The position numbers and the translations under genes were made by a program. 11,781 bases of DNA from NCBI GenBank assembly GCA_016928975.1, contig JAFGJR010000012.1, positions 1 through 11,781 of the forward strand, written 5' to 3'. This DNA is from Sedimentisphaerales bacterium. Its GTDB lineage: Bacteria; Planctomycetota; Phycisphaerae; Sedimentisphaerales; SG8-4. Below the pieces are notes generated by a model. The model did no database searches, had not been told where the DNA came from, and saw only the letters and a list, made by a program, of their open reading frames with translations. Of this stretch, positions 1-7,600 are shown one piece after another (position 1 is the stretch's first letter; each line of letters begins with the position of its first letter).

Positions 1-54
1 TCCTCATCTTATTTCACGCACCGCAGCCCTGGCGCGACCCGCATGAAACCAACT

Positions 55-72
55 TTTGACGCAGGCGTCAAA
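55..72. repeat. Perfect 8-bp inverted repeat
   Basis: The arms TTTGACGC and GCGTCAAA are separated by only AG, so this is a near-continuous dyad. It directly abuts the first copy of the threefold repeat that starts at 70 and shares its three A bases. It may be part of that repeat unit or a protein-binding dyad. The two-base spacer makes a simple RNA hairpin less likely unless the inner pairs open. Confidence 0.5.
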
Positions 73-231
73 CAAAGCCAATTTGCCGCGAGCGGGCTGG
101 AGGCCGGCGACCGCAGACGGGAGGCAACCGCCAAGGATCGTGCAAAACAAAGCCAATCCCGGGGTGGGGACTGTGCCGGACAATCTGGGACGAGCGGGGA
201 CGCTCGCCCTACCGCGCAAAACAAAGCCAAT
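70..231 (+). repeat. Threefold interspersed repeat, core AAACAAAGCCAAT
   Basis: The 13-base core occurs exactly at 70-82, 145-157 and 219-231, with spacings of 75 and 74 bases. The spacers differ in sequence but are all GC-rich and contain small self-complementary elements, for example CGAGCG-GGGA-CGCTCG at 191-206. The reading frames across it have no start sites with a ribosome binding site and look like repeat translation, not genes. I recall similar AAACAAAGCCAAT clusters from planctomycete intergenic regions, but no function is known to me. The regular period of about 75 bases is too loose, and the spacers too structured, for a CRISPR array. Confidence 0.7.
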
Positions 232-240
232 TTCCGGCTC

Positions 241-277
241 TGTCAGATGGCGTCTGACACATAAGTTCTTATAAGAA
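241..277. other. Hairpin and AT-rich palindrome downstream of proA
   Basis: TGTCAGA (241-247) and TCTGACA (253-259) can form a 7-bp hairpin with a 5-base loop. It is followed by the perfect 12-base palindrome TTCTTATAAGAA at 266-277. They lie about 55-90 bases past the proA stop codon and could act as a weak transcription end or mRNA stability structure for proA. Read on the minus strand there is no run of T right after the hairpin, so this is not a classic intrinsic terminator. Between here and the stop codon (278-330) I see nothing else. Confidence 0.35.
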
Positions 278-330
278 AAGGAGTTATATCGTTCGCAAGG
301 ATATACGGGTCGCCAGGGGCGGCAGTACGG

Positions 331-1641
331 CTACCGCAGCTTCTTGTGGGTGAACTTGCGGGCGTTGGGACCGGTATAGTCGGCTACGATTTGGCCCTTG
401 CCGTAGAGCTTCCATTTGTAGATCAACAAGCCTTCTAAGCCGACCGGGCCTCGGGCGTGGATTTTGTTGGTGCTGACGCCGACCTCGGCGCCCAAGCCGT
501 AACGGTAGCCGTCGCTGAAACGCGTGGAGCAGTTCCAGAAGACGTCGGCGGAATCGACGAGGTTCATGAATCGCTCGGCGGTCTCGCGCGAGGCGGTAAC
601 GATGGTGTCGGTGTGTCGCGAGCCGTAACGGTTAATGTGGTCGATGGCGGCGTCCAGGCCGTCGACGACTTTGATCGAGAGGATGTAGTCTAAGTACTCG
701 GTGGACCAGTCCTCTTCTGTGGCGGGCTCGATGGGGATGATTTCGCGAGTGCGGTCGTCGCCTTTGAGGCGGCAGTGACACTCGTCGAGGGCGGGTTTGA
801 CTTTGGGCAGGAAGGCTGGGGCGATGGCAGCGTCGACGAGGAGGGTCTCGGCGGCGTTGCAGACGGCGACGTACTGGCACTTGGAGTCGACGGTGATGCG
901 GACGGCCATGTCGAGGTCGGCGTCGTCGTGGACGTAGACGTGACAGATGCCGTCGGCGTGGCCGAGGACGGGGATGCTCGTGCTGTGCATGATGTGGCGG
1001 ACGAACTCGTTGGAGCCGCGGGGGATGATCAGGTCGATCTGGTCGTCGAGGCGGAGCATGTCGGCGACGTCCTGGCGGGTTTCGAGGAGCTGGATCCAGC
1101 CTTCGGGCAGGCCGGCGACGCGGCCCGCCTGGGCGATGATGTCGGCGAGGATGCGGTTGGTGCGGGCGGCCTCGCTGCCGCCCTTGAGCAGGACGCCGTT
1201 GCCGCTCTTGAGGCAGAGGGTCGAGATCTGCACCAGCGCGTCGGGGCGGGACTCGAAGACCACGCCGATCACGCCGATCGGGCAGGAGACGCGGTAGAGC
1301 TCGAGGTCTTCGTCGAGCTCGGTGGCGCAGAGCGTCCGGCCGACGGGGTCCGGCAGCTTGATGAGGCTGTGGATGCCGGCGCAGACGTCGGCGAGCTTGC
1401 CTTCGTCGAATCTCAGACGCTTGAGCAGCGGGGCGGCCAGGTCGTTCTGATGAGCCGCGTCGAGGTCTTGCCGGTTGGCTTCGAGGATCTCGGCACAGTG
1501 CTCCTGAAGGGCTTTGGCGATCTCGTTTAGCGCGTCGTTCTTCACTTCCGTTTTGACCGCTGACAGCCGGATCGACGCCGCCTTCGCCGCCGCCGCAAGC
1601 TCGGAAATCTTCATTTTCCTTGACATCTGCACCGTCGCCAT
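331..1641 (-). CDS. proA: Gamma-glutamyl phosphate reductase
   Basis: ProA reduces gamma-glutamyl phosphate to glutamate-5-semialdehyde with NADPH, the second step of proline synthesis from glutamate, in the cytoplasm. The 436 residues match the usual length of about 415-440. Visible family signatures are PIGVIGVVFESRPDA at about 121-135, the SGNGVLLKGG segment at about 146-155, and the catalytic cysteine C261 in AVCNAAETLLV. The C-terminal part has the expected FWNCSTRFSDG and LGAEVGVSTNK segments. The ATG at 1641 is preferred. An in-frame GTG at 1668 lies only two bases past a good -10 box and would not be transcribed from that promoter, while the ATG at 1641 leaves a leader of about 21 bases with CAGG in front of it. 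proB, the usual partner for the first step, is not in the window, so proA looks monocistronic. The long open frames on the opposite strand are a by-product of GC-rich codons. Confidence 0.96.
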   Translation of the reverse strand: MATVQMSRKMKISELAAAAKAASIRLSAVKTEVKNDALNEIAKALQEHCAEILEANRQDLDAAHQNDLAAPLLKRLRFDEGKLADVCAGIHSLIKLPDPVGRTLCATELDEDLELYRVSCPIGVIGVVFESRPDALVQISTLCLKSGNGVLLKGGSEAARTNRILADIIAQAGRVAGLPEGWIQLLETRQDVADMLRLDDQIDLIIPRGSNEFVRHIMHSTSIPVLGHADGICHVYVHDDADLDMAVRITVDSKCQYVAVCNAAETLLVDAAIAPAFLPKVKPALDECHCRLKGDDRTREIIPIEPATEEDWSTEYLDYILSIKVVDGLDAAIDHINRYGSRHTDTIVTASRETAERFMNLVDSADVFWNCSTRFSDGYRYGLGAEVGVSTNKIHARGPVGLEGLLIYKWKLYGKGQIVADYTGPNARKFTHKKLR

Positions 1642-1646
1642 ATAAC

Positions 1647-1677
1647 CTGACTTTCGAAAACAACACACTATTATAAA
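1647..1677 (+). promoter_or_regulatory. Possible promoter of tRNA-Gly
   Basis: On the plus strand TATAAA at 1672-1677 lies 26 bases before the mature tRNA start and is a plausible -10 box. The best upstream match is CTGACT at 1647-1652, but the 19-base spacing is long and the match is only four of six, so the -35 part is weak. The -10 overlaps the proA -10 on the other strand. Confidence 0.3.
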
Positions 1678-1697
1678 CTCTCAGTACAAGAAATCAA
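1670..1697 (-). promoter_or_regulatory. Sigma-70-type promoter of proA
   Basis: On the minus strand, TTGATT (1692-1697) is followed after 16 bases by a perfect TATAAT (1670-1675). The predicted transcript start is near 1662-1664, giving a leader of about 21 bases to the ATG at 1641. The -10 box shares its central bases with a candidate -10 box for the tRNA gene read the other way. Confidence 0.6.
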
Positions 1698-1703
1698 CAA
1701 AGC

Positions 1704-1774
1704 GCGGGTGTAGCTTAGGGGTAAAGCACCAGCCTTCCAAGCTGGCTACGCGGGTCCGATTCCCGCCACCCGCT
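1704..1774 (+). tRNA. tRNA-Gly (anticodon UCC)
   Basis: The cloverleaf closes fully. The acceptor stem is GCGGGTG (1704-1710) with CACCCGC (1767-1773). The D stem is GCTT with AAGC, and the anticodon stem is CCAGC with GCTGG (1729-1733 and 1741-1745). The 7-base loop CTTCCAA puts anticodon TCC at 1736-1738. The T stem GCGGG/CCCGC is perfect, around TCCGATT. The discriminator base is T (U73), which fits glycine tRNAs. The 3' CCA is not encoded. It decodes GGA and possibly other GGN codons. The gene stands alone between proA, which diverges from it, and GH32, which converges on it. Confidence 0.95.
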
Positions 1775-1780
1775 TTTTTT
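1774..1780 (+). terminator. T-run ending the tRNA transcript
   Basis: Seven consecutive T bases start at the discriminator base of the tRNA, directly after its GC-rich acceptor strand. This could end transcription with the tRNA fold acting as the hairpin. It lies two bases before the stop codon of the converging GH32 gene, so it would also keep tRNA transcription from entering that gene in antisense. Confidence 0.4.
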
Positions 1781-1782
1781 GC

Positions 1783-4182
1783 CTACGGCCAGACTGAGCG
1801 GAGGGGGTGGACTTCGAGGGTGTCGACGTGGAGTGGGGCGGCGTCGGCGGAGACTTGGAGGGATTTGTCGCCGTCGGGCGGGATGACGCTGATCGGCATG
1901 TACACGCGGCCATCGGCGGCGAAAATCTCGACCGACGTGCGATCCACGAGCAGTTCCAGCCGGAGCAGGCCGTCGGCCAGCGGCAGGGGGGCGGTCTTGT
2001 CCAGGCATGTCAGCCGCTGCTCGGCCACGTCGTACGCCACTTCCACGCCGCGGACTACGACGCCCACTTTCCTCGCCTCGCCCGGCCGCAACGTCGCACA
2101 GACGTGAAACAGTTCGCCCTCGACACCCGGCACCGGGTTCTTGCCCATCGGCAGGCTCAGGTCCTGCCATTGCCGCCCGCCGTCATGCAGCCGCTCGATC
2201 TCGCGCACCGGCCTGGCACACAGCCGCACGCCCTCCTCCGTCGTCCGCAACGCCAGCTCCACCGGGAACAGCATCATCTGGTTGAACGGCATCCCCGGCA
2301 TCTCCACCCGCCCCCAGGCGATCTGAATCCGCCGCCCGTCGCCCGCCGGCACATTGTTGTACGTCTGCGACGCATAGAAGCAGTTGCCGTAGCTGTACTT
2401 GATCTTGTCCGACTCCGGCGTGAACACCCGACCGTCGAACGACCCAACCATGTAGTCCCCGTCGGCCGCATGCAGCACCCACTTGCTCTTGGCCGCATCC
2501 CCATCCACCGCCAGCTCGAAGATCTCCGGGCACTCAAAGAACCCGTCAATCATGCTCGCATACTCCCACTTCTTCAGATCGCTCGACGTATAAAACGCCA
2601 CCGCCTGCTTGCCCTCGACCTCGTGATACAGCGCCATCACCCAGTGCCGCCCCGGCCCATACCAGATCACCTTCGGGTCGCGTCCCTGGTGCCGGATGAC
2701 CGGATTGCCCTCGAACTCCGCGAACGTCCGCCCCCGGTCGTTGCTGTACGCGATGCACTCGCCGCGTCCGGTGCTGGTGAACGCCGCGACGATCGGGTCC
2801 TCGCCGCCCGTCTTGAAACCGGCCGTATTGTCCACATCGACCACCGCACTGCCCGAAAAGCACCAGTCGCCGAACTCCAGCGGATAGAGCGCAATCGGCA
2901 GCTCCCGCCAGTGCACCAAGTCCTCGCTGACCGCATGTCCCCAGTGCATGTTGCCCCACTGCACGCCGTACGGATTATGCTGGTAGTACAGGTGCCACTC
3001 GCCCTTGTAGAACACCAGGCCGTTGGAGTCATTGTTCCAGCCCCGCCGCGACGTGAAGTGAAATTGCGGCCGGTACCTCTCCTTGTACAGGTTCTCGGCC
3101 CCGCGAATCTCGTCGCTTTGACCCACCAGGTCCAGCCCATGCGAGTATCGCCACAGGTTGTCAACCTGGATCGTCGCCTTCTTGCCGGCAAACGCCGTCA
3201 AGTCCAGAAACGCCCAGAAGTCGACCTCTAGTTGGGCCAGCTCGATCTCGAACTCGCGGGCGACCTTGCCCTCGACGAGGATTCGCATCCGCTTCTTGGC
3301 CGCTCCGCTCTTGACCGGCAGGTTGAGGTACTTGGTGCTCACGACGATCTCTTTGCTCGCATTCGCCGCATATCGCTCGTTGCCCTGCACGATATGATCG
3401 ACGAGGATGTGCCCCCAGCCGCCGATATGCCGGTCGATGATCTCGATCCGCGCCGTCTGCCCGATAAGATCGGAGACGTCCCACACCTGCCATTCGAGCC
3501 GCTCCAGCCCGCCCGGCCGGTCGTTGCCCCCGGTCGCCGTCCGCGCGATCCGCCGCCCGACAAGCAGATTCATGCACGTCTGTCCCGGCCACCGCCCGCC
3601 CCCGATGAGAAAGCTGATATACTTGCGCTCGATCTTGAACTCGGGCGACGTGAGCGTCCCGGTCGTGCGGTCCCCATCGAGAAAGCTGTTGACCAGCCCT
3701 TGCCCCAGATACCCGCTGACCTCCATCTGATCGCGCAGTCGCCCGTGAGTCGGCCCCTTCCCAAACGCCAACCCCGTCGTCACCCACCCCTGGCCATACG
3801 CCGCCCCCTCAAGATCCGCAATGACAATCTCCCCCTGATCGTTCACCTCCGCCTGACTGCCGAATTGGAGGTGGGAAGGCACATACGCCGGAAGCAATGA
3901 ATCGGCCCGCCCGTGGACGAAATCAAAGCACGAATCTCGAAATCCGAAACAAGCACAAATGCTCGAATGACTCAAATCCCAAACCGACCGTTGGCTCGAC
4001 AGGTTTACGGCATTGGGATTTCGGTCATTCGGATTTGCTTCGAATTTCGACATTCGAATTTCGGATTTGCGTCCCGCTGTCTGCTTCGATCCGCAATCCA
4101 ACGCCTCCGCCCCGACCCTCGCCGCAAACGCTAACAACCAACAACCAACAACGAGCAACCAGCTATAAACCGCCATCTTCAT
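1783..4182 (-). CDS. Secreted GH32 fructan hydrolase (levanase/inulinase-type)
   Basis: GH32 enzymes hydrolyse beta-fructosyl bonds in sucrose, inulin or levan with retention. All three catalytic motifs are visible: WNNDSNG with nucleophile D385, RDPK with transition-state stabiliser D502, and ECPE with acid/base E550. The order is a signal peptide (about 1-25, hydrophobic core WLLVVGCWLLAFA), a low-complexity stretch (about 30-95), an N-terminal beta domain (about 100-330) resembling the DUF4980 module of Bacteroidetes-type GH32 proteins, a five-bladed propeller (about 375-680), and a C-terminal beta-sandwich (about 690-795). At 799 residues it is longer than plain GH32 enzymes (about 480-550) because of the N-terminal parts. 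The ATG at 4182 is chosen because GAAAGG lies 8 bases upstream and the signal peptide starts there; another in-frame ATG at 4254 adds 24 residues with no signal. The usual proline of NDPNG is serine here. Residues about 38-85 are encoded by an interspersed palindromic repeat. No transporter or sus-like partner is adjacent. Exact substrate (levan, inulin or sucrose) is not readable. Confidence 0.92.
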   Translation of the reverse strand: MKMAVYSWLLVVGCWLLAFAARVGAEALDCGSKQTAGRKSEIRMSKFEANPNDRNPNAVNLSSQRSVWDLSHSSICACFGFRDSCFDFVHGRADSLLPAYVPSHLQFGSQAEVNDQGEIVIADLEGAAYGQGWVTTGLAFGKGPTHGRLRDQMEVSGYLGQGLVNSFLDGDRTTGTLTSPEFKIERKYISFLIGGGRWPGQTCMNLLVGRRIARTATGGNDRPGGLERLEWQVWDVSDLIGQTARIEIIDRHIGGWGHILVDHIVQGNERYAANASKEIVVSTKYLNLPVKSGAAKKRMRILVEGKVAREFEIELAQLEVDFWAFLDLTAFAGKKATIQVDNLWRYSHGLDLVGQSDEIRGAENLYKERYRPQFHFTSRRGWNNDSNGLVFYKGEWHLYYQHNPYGVQWGNMHWGHAVSEDLVHWRELPIALYPLEFGDWCFSGSAVVDVDNTAGFKTGGEDPIVAAFTSTGRGECIAYSNDRGRTFAEFEGNPVIRHQGRDPKVIWYGPGRHWVMALYHEVEGKQAVAFYTSSDLKKWEYASMIDGFFECPEIFELAVDGDAAKSKWVLHAADGDYMVGSFDGRVFTPESDKIKYSYGNCFYASQTYNNVPAGDGRRIQIAWGRVEMPGMPFNQMMLFPVELALRTTEEGVRLCARPVREIERLHDGGRQWQDLSLPMGKNPVPGVEGELFHVCATLRPGEARKVGVVVRGVEVAYDVAEQRLTCLDKTAPLPLADGLLRLELLVDRTSVEIFAADGRVYMPISVIPPDGDKSLQVSADAAPLHVDTLEVHPLRSVWP
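3928..4071. repeat. Palindromic interspersed repeat inside the GH32 reading frame
   Basis: The left arm (about 3928-3982) and the right arm (4013-4071) are imperfect inverted copies. Both contain the steps CGAAAT, CAAAT, CGAATGA and AAATCCCAA when read from the outside in on the appropriate strand, with a few mismatches and small indels. A centre of about 30 bases separates them. The composition, rich in GAATTTCG and ATTCGGA, is unlike the GC-rich gene around it and matches AT-richer interspersed repeats I know from intergenic DNA of planctomycetes and other environmental bacteria. The element has no stop codon in the GH32 frame and encodes about residues 38-85 of the protein. Confidence 0.75.
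4131..4160. repeat. AACAACC tandem repeat encoding the signal-peptide core
   Basis: On the plus strand this is a tandem of CAACAAC/CCAACAA units (CTAACAACCAACAACCAA and following). On the coding strand it reads GGTTGTTGGTTG and specifies about residues 8-18 of the GH32 signal peptide. A closely similar run, CCAACAACTAACAACC, lies in non-coding DNA at 10385-10400, so this is an interspersed family and not just leucine/valine codon use. Confidence 0.55.
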
Positions 4183-4330
4183 CGGCAAGACCTTTCGCAA
4201 CCCGACCACAGCCGGGGCAGAGAACACAGGGCGATTTCTGCACCCACCTGCCAAGTCTACCCATCACCTCCCCAAGCCGCAACCGAAACGAACACACAAG
4301 TACGTCAGGACGCGGAAGCCGGCTTTGGTG

Positions 4331-4354
4331 TCATTCCTCGCGCAGGCGGGAATG
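4331..4354. repeat. Interspersed TGTCATTCC...GGGAATG hairpin element
   Basis: CATTCCT (4332-4338) and GGGAATG (4348-4354) pair over 7 positions, one of them T-G, around a 9-base GC-rich loop. It belongs to the widespread TGTCATTCCCGCG...CGGGAATCC type of bacterial interspersed repeat. A relative with an extended loop lies at 10265-10318 in this window. Function is unknown; such elements may affect mRNA ends. Confidence 0.6.
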
Positions 4355-4443
4355 GGGCTTCCCCACCCACAGAGCAGAGAACTGCAGGACCAGACTCGCC
4401 TGTAGGCATCCTCATCCCTGCGGAGAGCACTGTCGGAACATCC

Positions 4444-4472
4444 TTGACAAAGGTGTCTGCGATGGACATAGT
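4444..4472 (+). promoter_or_regulatory. Candidate sigma-70 promoter of the kinase gene
   Basis: A perfect TTGACA (4444-4449) is followed after the ideal 17 bases by CATAGT (4467-4472), four of six matches to TATAAT. The transcript would start near 4479 and leave a leader of about 128 bases before the ATG at 4607. No clear operator is visible. Confidence 0.4.
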
Positions 4473-4606
4473 GCTGGCATCTCCTGAAAACGTGCGTTTG
4501 CATCCTATCCGGCATCCGCCGAATCGACGCCCATGTCCTGGGGTGCTCGTTGATTGGGTGACCAACTCTTGCGGACCCGGCGTGGAAGGAGAGGACGTGA
4601 GGGCCT

Positions 4607-7600
4607 ATGGGTGAACCGAAGGAACCGAAGGCAGCCAAAAGCGACTCCACACCGGCCAGTACCTTGGACTGCAGCGTAGCCATCGGCCGTACCATTGGGC
4701 ACTATCGTCTGCTGCAGGTTTTGGGCGAGGGCGGCTTTGGGATCGTGTATTTGGCGGAGCAGCAGCGCCCTATCCGTCGGCGCGTAGCCTTCAAGATTCT
4801 GAAACCCGGTATGGACTCCAGACAGGTCGTCACCCGGTTCGAGGCGGAGCAGCAGGCCCTGGGGCTCTTGGACCATCCTAATATCGCGCACGCCCTCAAT
4901 GCCGGCACCACCGATGACGGCCGGCCCTATTTTGTCATGGAATACGTCCAGGGCGTGCCGATCACTGAGTACTGCGACCAGCATAGACTGACCGTGAACG
5001 AGCGTCTGAGGCCGTTCTTCGATGTATGCGAAGCGGTCCACTATGCCCATCAGAAAGGCATCATCCACAGGGATCTCAAGCCCTCCAACATCCTGGTGGC
5101 GACGGAGGGTGACCGAGGAATCCCCAAGGTCATCGATTTTGGAGTGGCCAAGGCCGTCAATCAGCCTCTGACGGAACACACCTTGTACACCGAGCAGGGC
5201 CAGTTCATTGGGACCCCCGAGTATATGAGTCCCGAGCAGGCAGGCTTGACCAACGAGGGTATGGACACCCGGTCCGACATCTATTCGCTGGGTGTGCTGC
5301 TGTATGAAGTCCTGGCAGGCGCCTTGCCATTTGAAAGCGAAACCCTGCGAGAGAAAGGCTTCGCTGGCATTTGCCAGGTGATCCGGGGTGTGGACCCCAA
5401 GACCCCAAGCGCGCGCCTGTCGCAACTTGGGGAGGTGGCGCAGGAGATTGCTCGCAGACGTGGGACAGACATGAGGACGCTGGCGAGACTGCTCAAGCGG
5501 GAACTGGAGTGGATTCCGCTCAAAGCCATGCGCAAAGAGCCCAATCGGCGGTATCGATCCGCCTCGGAGATGGCGGACGACATTCGGAACTACCTGGAAG
5601 GCCGCCCCCTGATCGCCGGTCCGGAGACGGTAGTCTATCGCGTTCAGAAGTACGTCCGCCGGCACGTGGGCGCCGTTGCGGCGGCCGCACTGGTCGCGAT
5701 AGCTGTCCTCCTGGGGTTCATCATCAGCACCACGATGTACATCTCCGCTGAGAAGGCGCGGACCAGGGAGGTCGAGGCGAGCGCCAAAGCGGAGGCCGCA
5801 AGAGTGAATGCAGAAAGCGCGCTGAAGTCGGCAGAGGAGGCCAGGAATGCCGAGACACAGCTCAGAGTCGAGGCGCAGCGGCACCTGGCTGGCCTATACG
5901 ATGAGAAGACGCATCAAGCCCTCGCGGAAGGCAAGCTCTCGGAGGCGTTAGTATGTCTAAGCGCAGCCTATCAAGCGGACGACACACTGGCATCACGCAA
6001 GTATATGTTGGCACACATGGCACGCCGGTTCAATACCACATCAATCCTTGGGTCTCCCGGAGAAATTGACATCGCACGCTTCAGTCGCGACGGCAGGTAC
6101 GTGTTCATGCACACCCGCTCAGACAAGCTGGTCGTTGCCGACGCGACGACAGGCACGCAAGTCTTCGAGACCAAAGCTCAACAATTCGGCGTGGGTCCGG
6201 ACCCGAGGTTGTTCTGGTTTTTTTGGCAGGACAACCTCCGCGTATGCTCTATCGGAACGTGGCAGGAAACCCTGAGCGCGCCTTGCTCACATGGGCCGGA
6301 CTTCGATGCCAGCGGCGGGAAGGTCGTTCTGGTGGACAAGGATGGATGTCAAATCTATGAGACACATAGTGGACGCCTCCAGAGAACCATCGCACCGCCC
6401 GGCACCATCAACAGCGTACAATTCAGCGCAGACGGGTCTCAGCTCTATTTCGGCATGAACAGGGTCGAAGGACGCGTCGCCGTGATTGTCGGCACTCGTG
6501 AGTATAGGGAGATCAAGGGGGGCGAATTGGTCATTTGGGACATTGAGCGGGACAGGTTGGCGTTTCGCCTGAGGCCGCCTGAGCGGAATGTCATCGCCGA
6601 ATATGCCGTGCCTTCTCACCCTTATGTTGTAGGTGTCGTCCAGCCCAGCATCGCGAGCGACGAGTATGCTTCCCATCGGCTGTATGATCTTCTGGTGTGG
6701 GACACCCGAACAGGGGAAGTGCTGGCCGAGATGAAAGAGGTGAACCGCGACCGTCCTGCGACATCCTCTGCGTCGGCCGGATACGTCGCGGATGCCAATG
6801 CTGTGGTCAGCTCCGACACGGTAGCCGATGGAAATCAGGCCGATGACGGCAGATCTCGTGGACTTGACATATCGGCTATGTCGGACCCGAATCGTGAGGA
6901 GGCTTGGCCGTCTGAGTACTTTGATGATGAGGCGCGGGTAAGTGCGGGACCACCTGACGTCGAATTCACCACAGATGGTAGCTTGATGATACTTGACCAG
7001 TACAGCAATCGTTCCCTGCGCATCCTATCCATTCCGGAGTGTCGGCTGATCCATTCCACGGGGATCGGATTCCATCCCTACGTAGTTCTCAGTCCTGCTG
7101 GTCACAGCATGGCTATATCCGACATGTTGTGCTCGAGAATTGATGTATACGGCACTCAGGGTGTCAGGCTGGGGGAGCTCCTGTGTGCGATCCATCTTCC
7201 GGAGGTCAATCCACGCACTGCGCTGCAATCAACAACAGGTCAGGTCTCCGCGTCGGTCGAACTGAACGAAGTGGGAGATCGATTGTCGGTTACCAGGTTC
7301 CGCAACGATACCACAGAACTCCGTGTCTACGCAATCGGTCAAGGCGATCCCAATGTGCCCCCGGATGTGAGGTATTCCATGCGTCTGCACGAGCACGTAC
7401 GAACTTGGTCTGATTCTGCGATCACCACAATCCTCTACCAGGATCAATACGGCCTGACCGGCATACTCCACCCGTCATCAACTCGCCCGAAGGATGGTGA
7501 TGACATTCCCCTGTCTTGGTTTGGCCCAGCCTACTACGCCTGCGAATTCAGCCGCGGTGATCCCGGCAGACTCCGTATCTTCAATGCTGCTCACGTCGAT

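Larger units (their letters stand above)
4183..4606. other. Divergent intergenic region between GH32 and the kinase gene
   Basis: This 424-base stretch holds the leader of GH32 on the left (ribosome binding site GAAAGG at about 4191-4196, minus strand), an interspersed hairpin at 4331-4354, and a candidate kinase promoter at 4444-4472. I see no further gene. Frames across 4264-4565 on the minus strand lack a ribosome binding site and run through the interspersed repeat. I could not find a convincing promoter for GH32. Confidence 0.6.

Noticed and set aside
70..231. Possible CRISPR array
   Set aside because: Only three 13-base cores with spacers of about 62 bases that are themselves structured; repeat length and spacer size do not fit CRISPR, and no cas gene is present.
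241..259. Intrinsic terminator for proA
   Set aside because: The hairpin is only 7 bp, of mixed composition, and has no T run directly after it on the minus strand, so I list it only as a structure.
775..1530. A 251-codon acidic, valine-rich open frame on the plus strand opposite proA
   Set aside because: The composition is an antisense image of the proA codons, and no start signal is present.
1807..3231. A 474-codon open frame on the plus strand opposite GH32
   Set aside because: It has no ribosome binding site, its product is a histidine/arginine/proline-rich shadow of the GH32 codons, and the minus-strand frame carries all GH32 catalytic motifs.
4505..5884. A 459-codon open frame on the minus strand opposite the kinase domain
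   Set aside because: The opposite strand encodes an intact kinase with every canonical motif; this frame shows no recognisable domain and is explained by codon bias.
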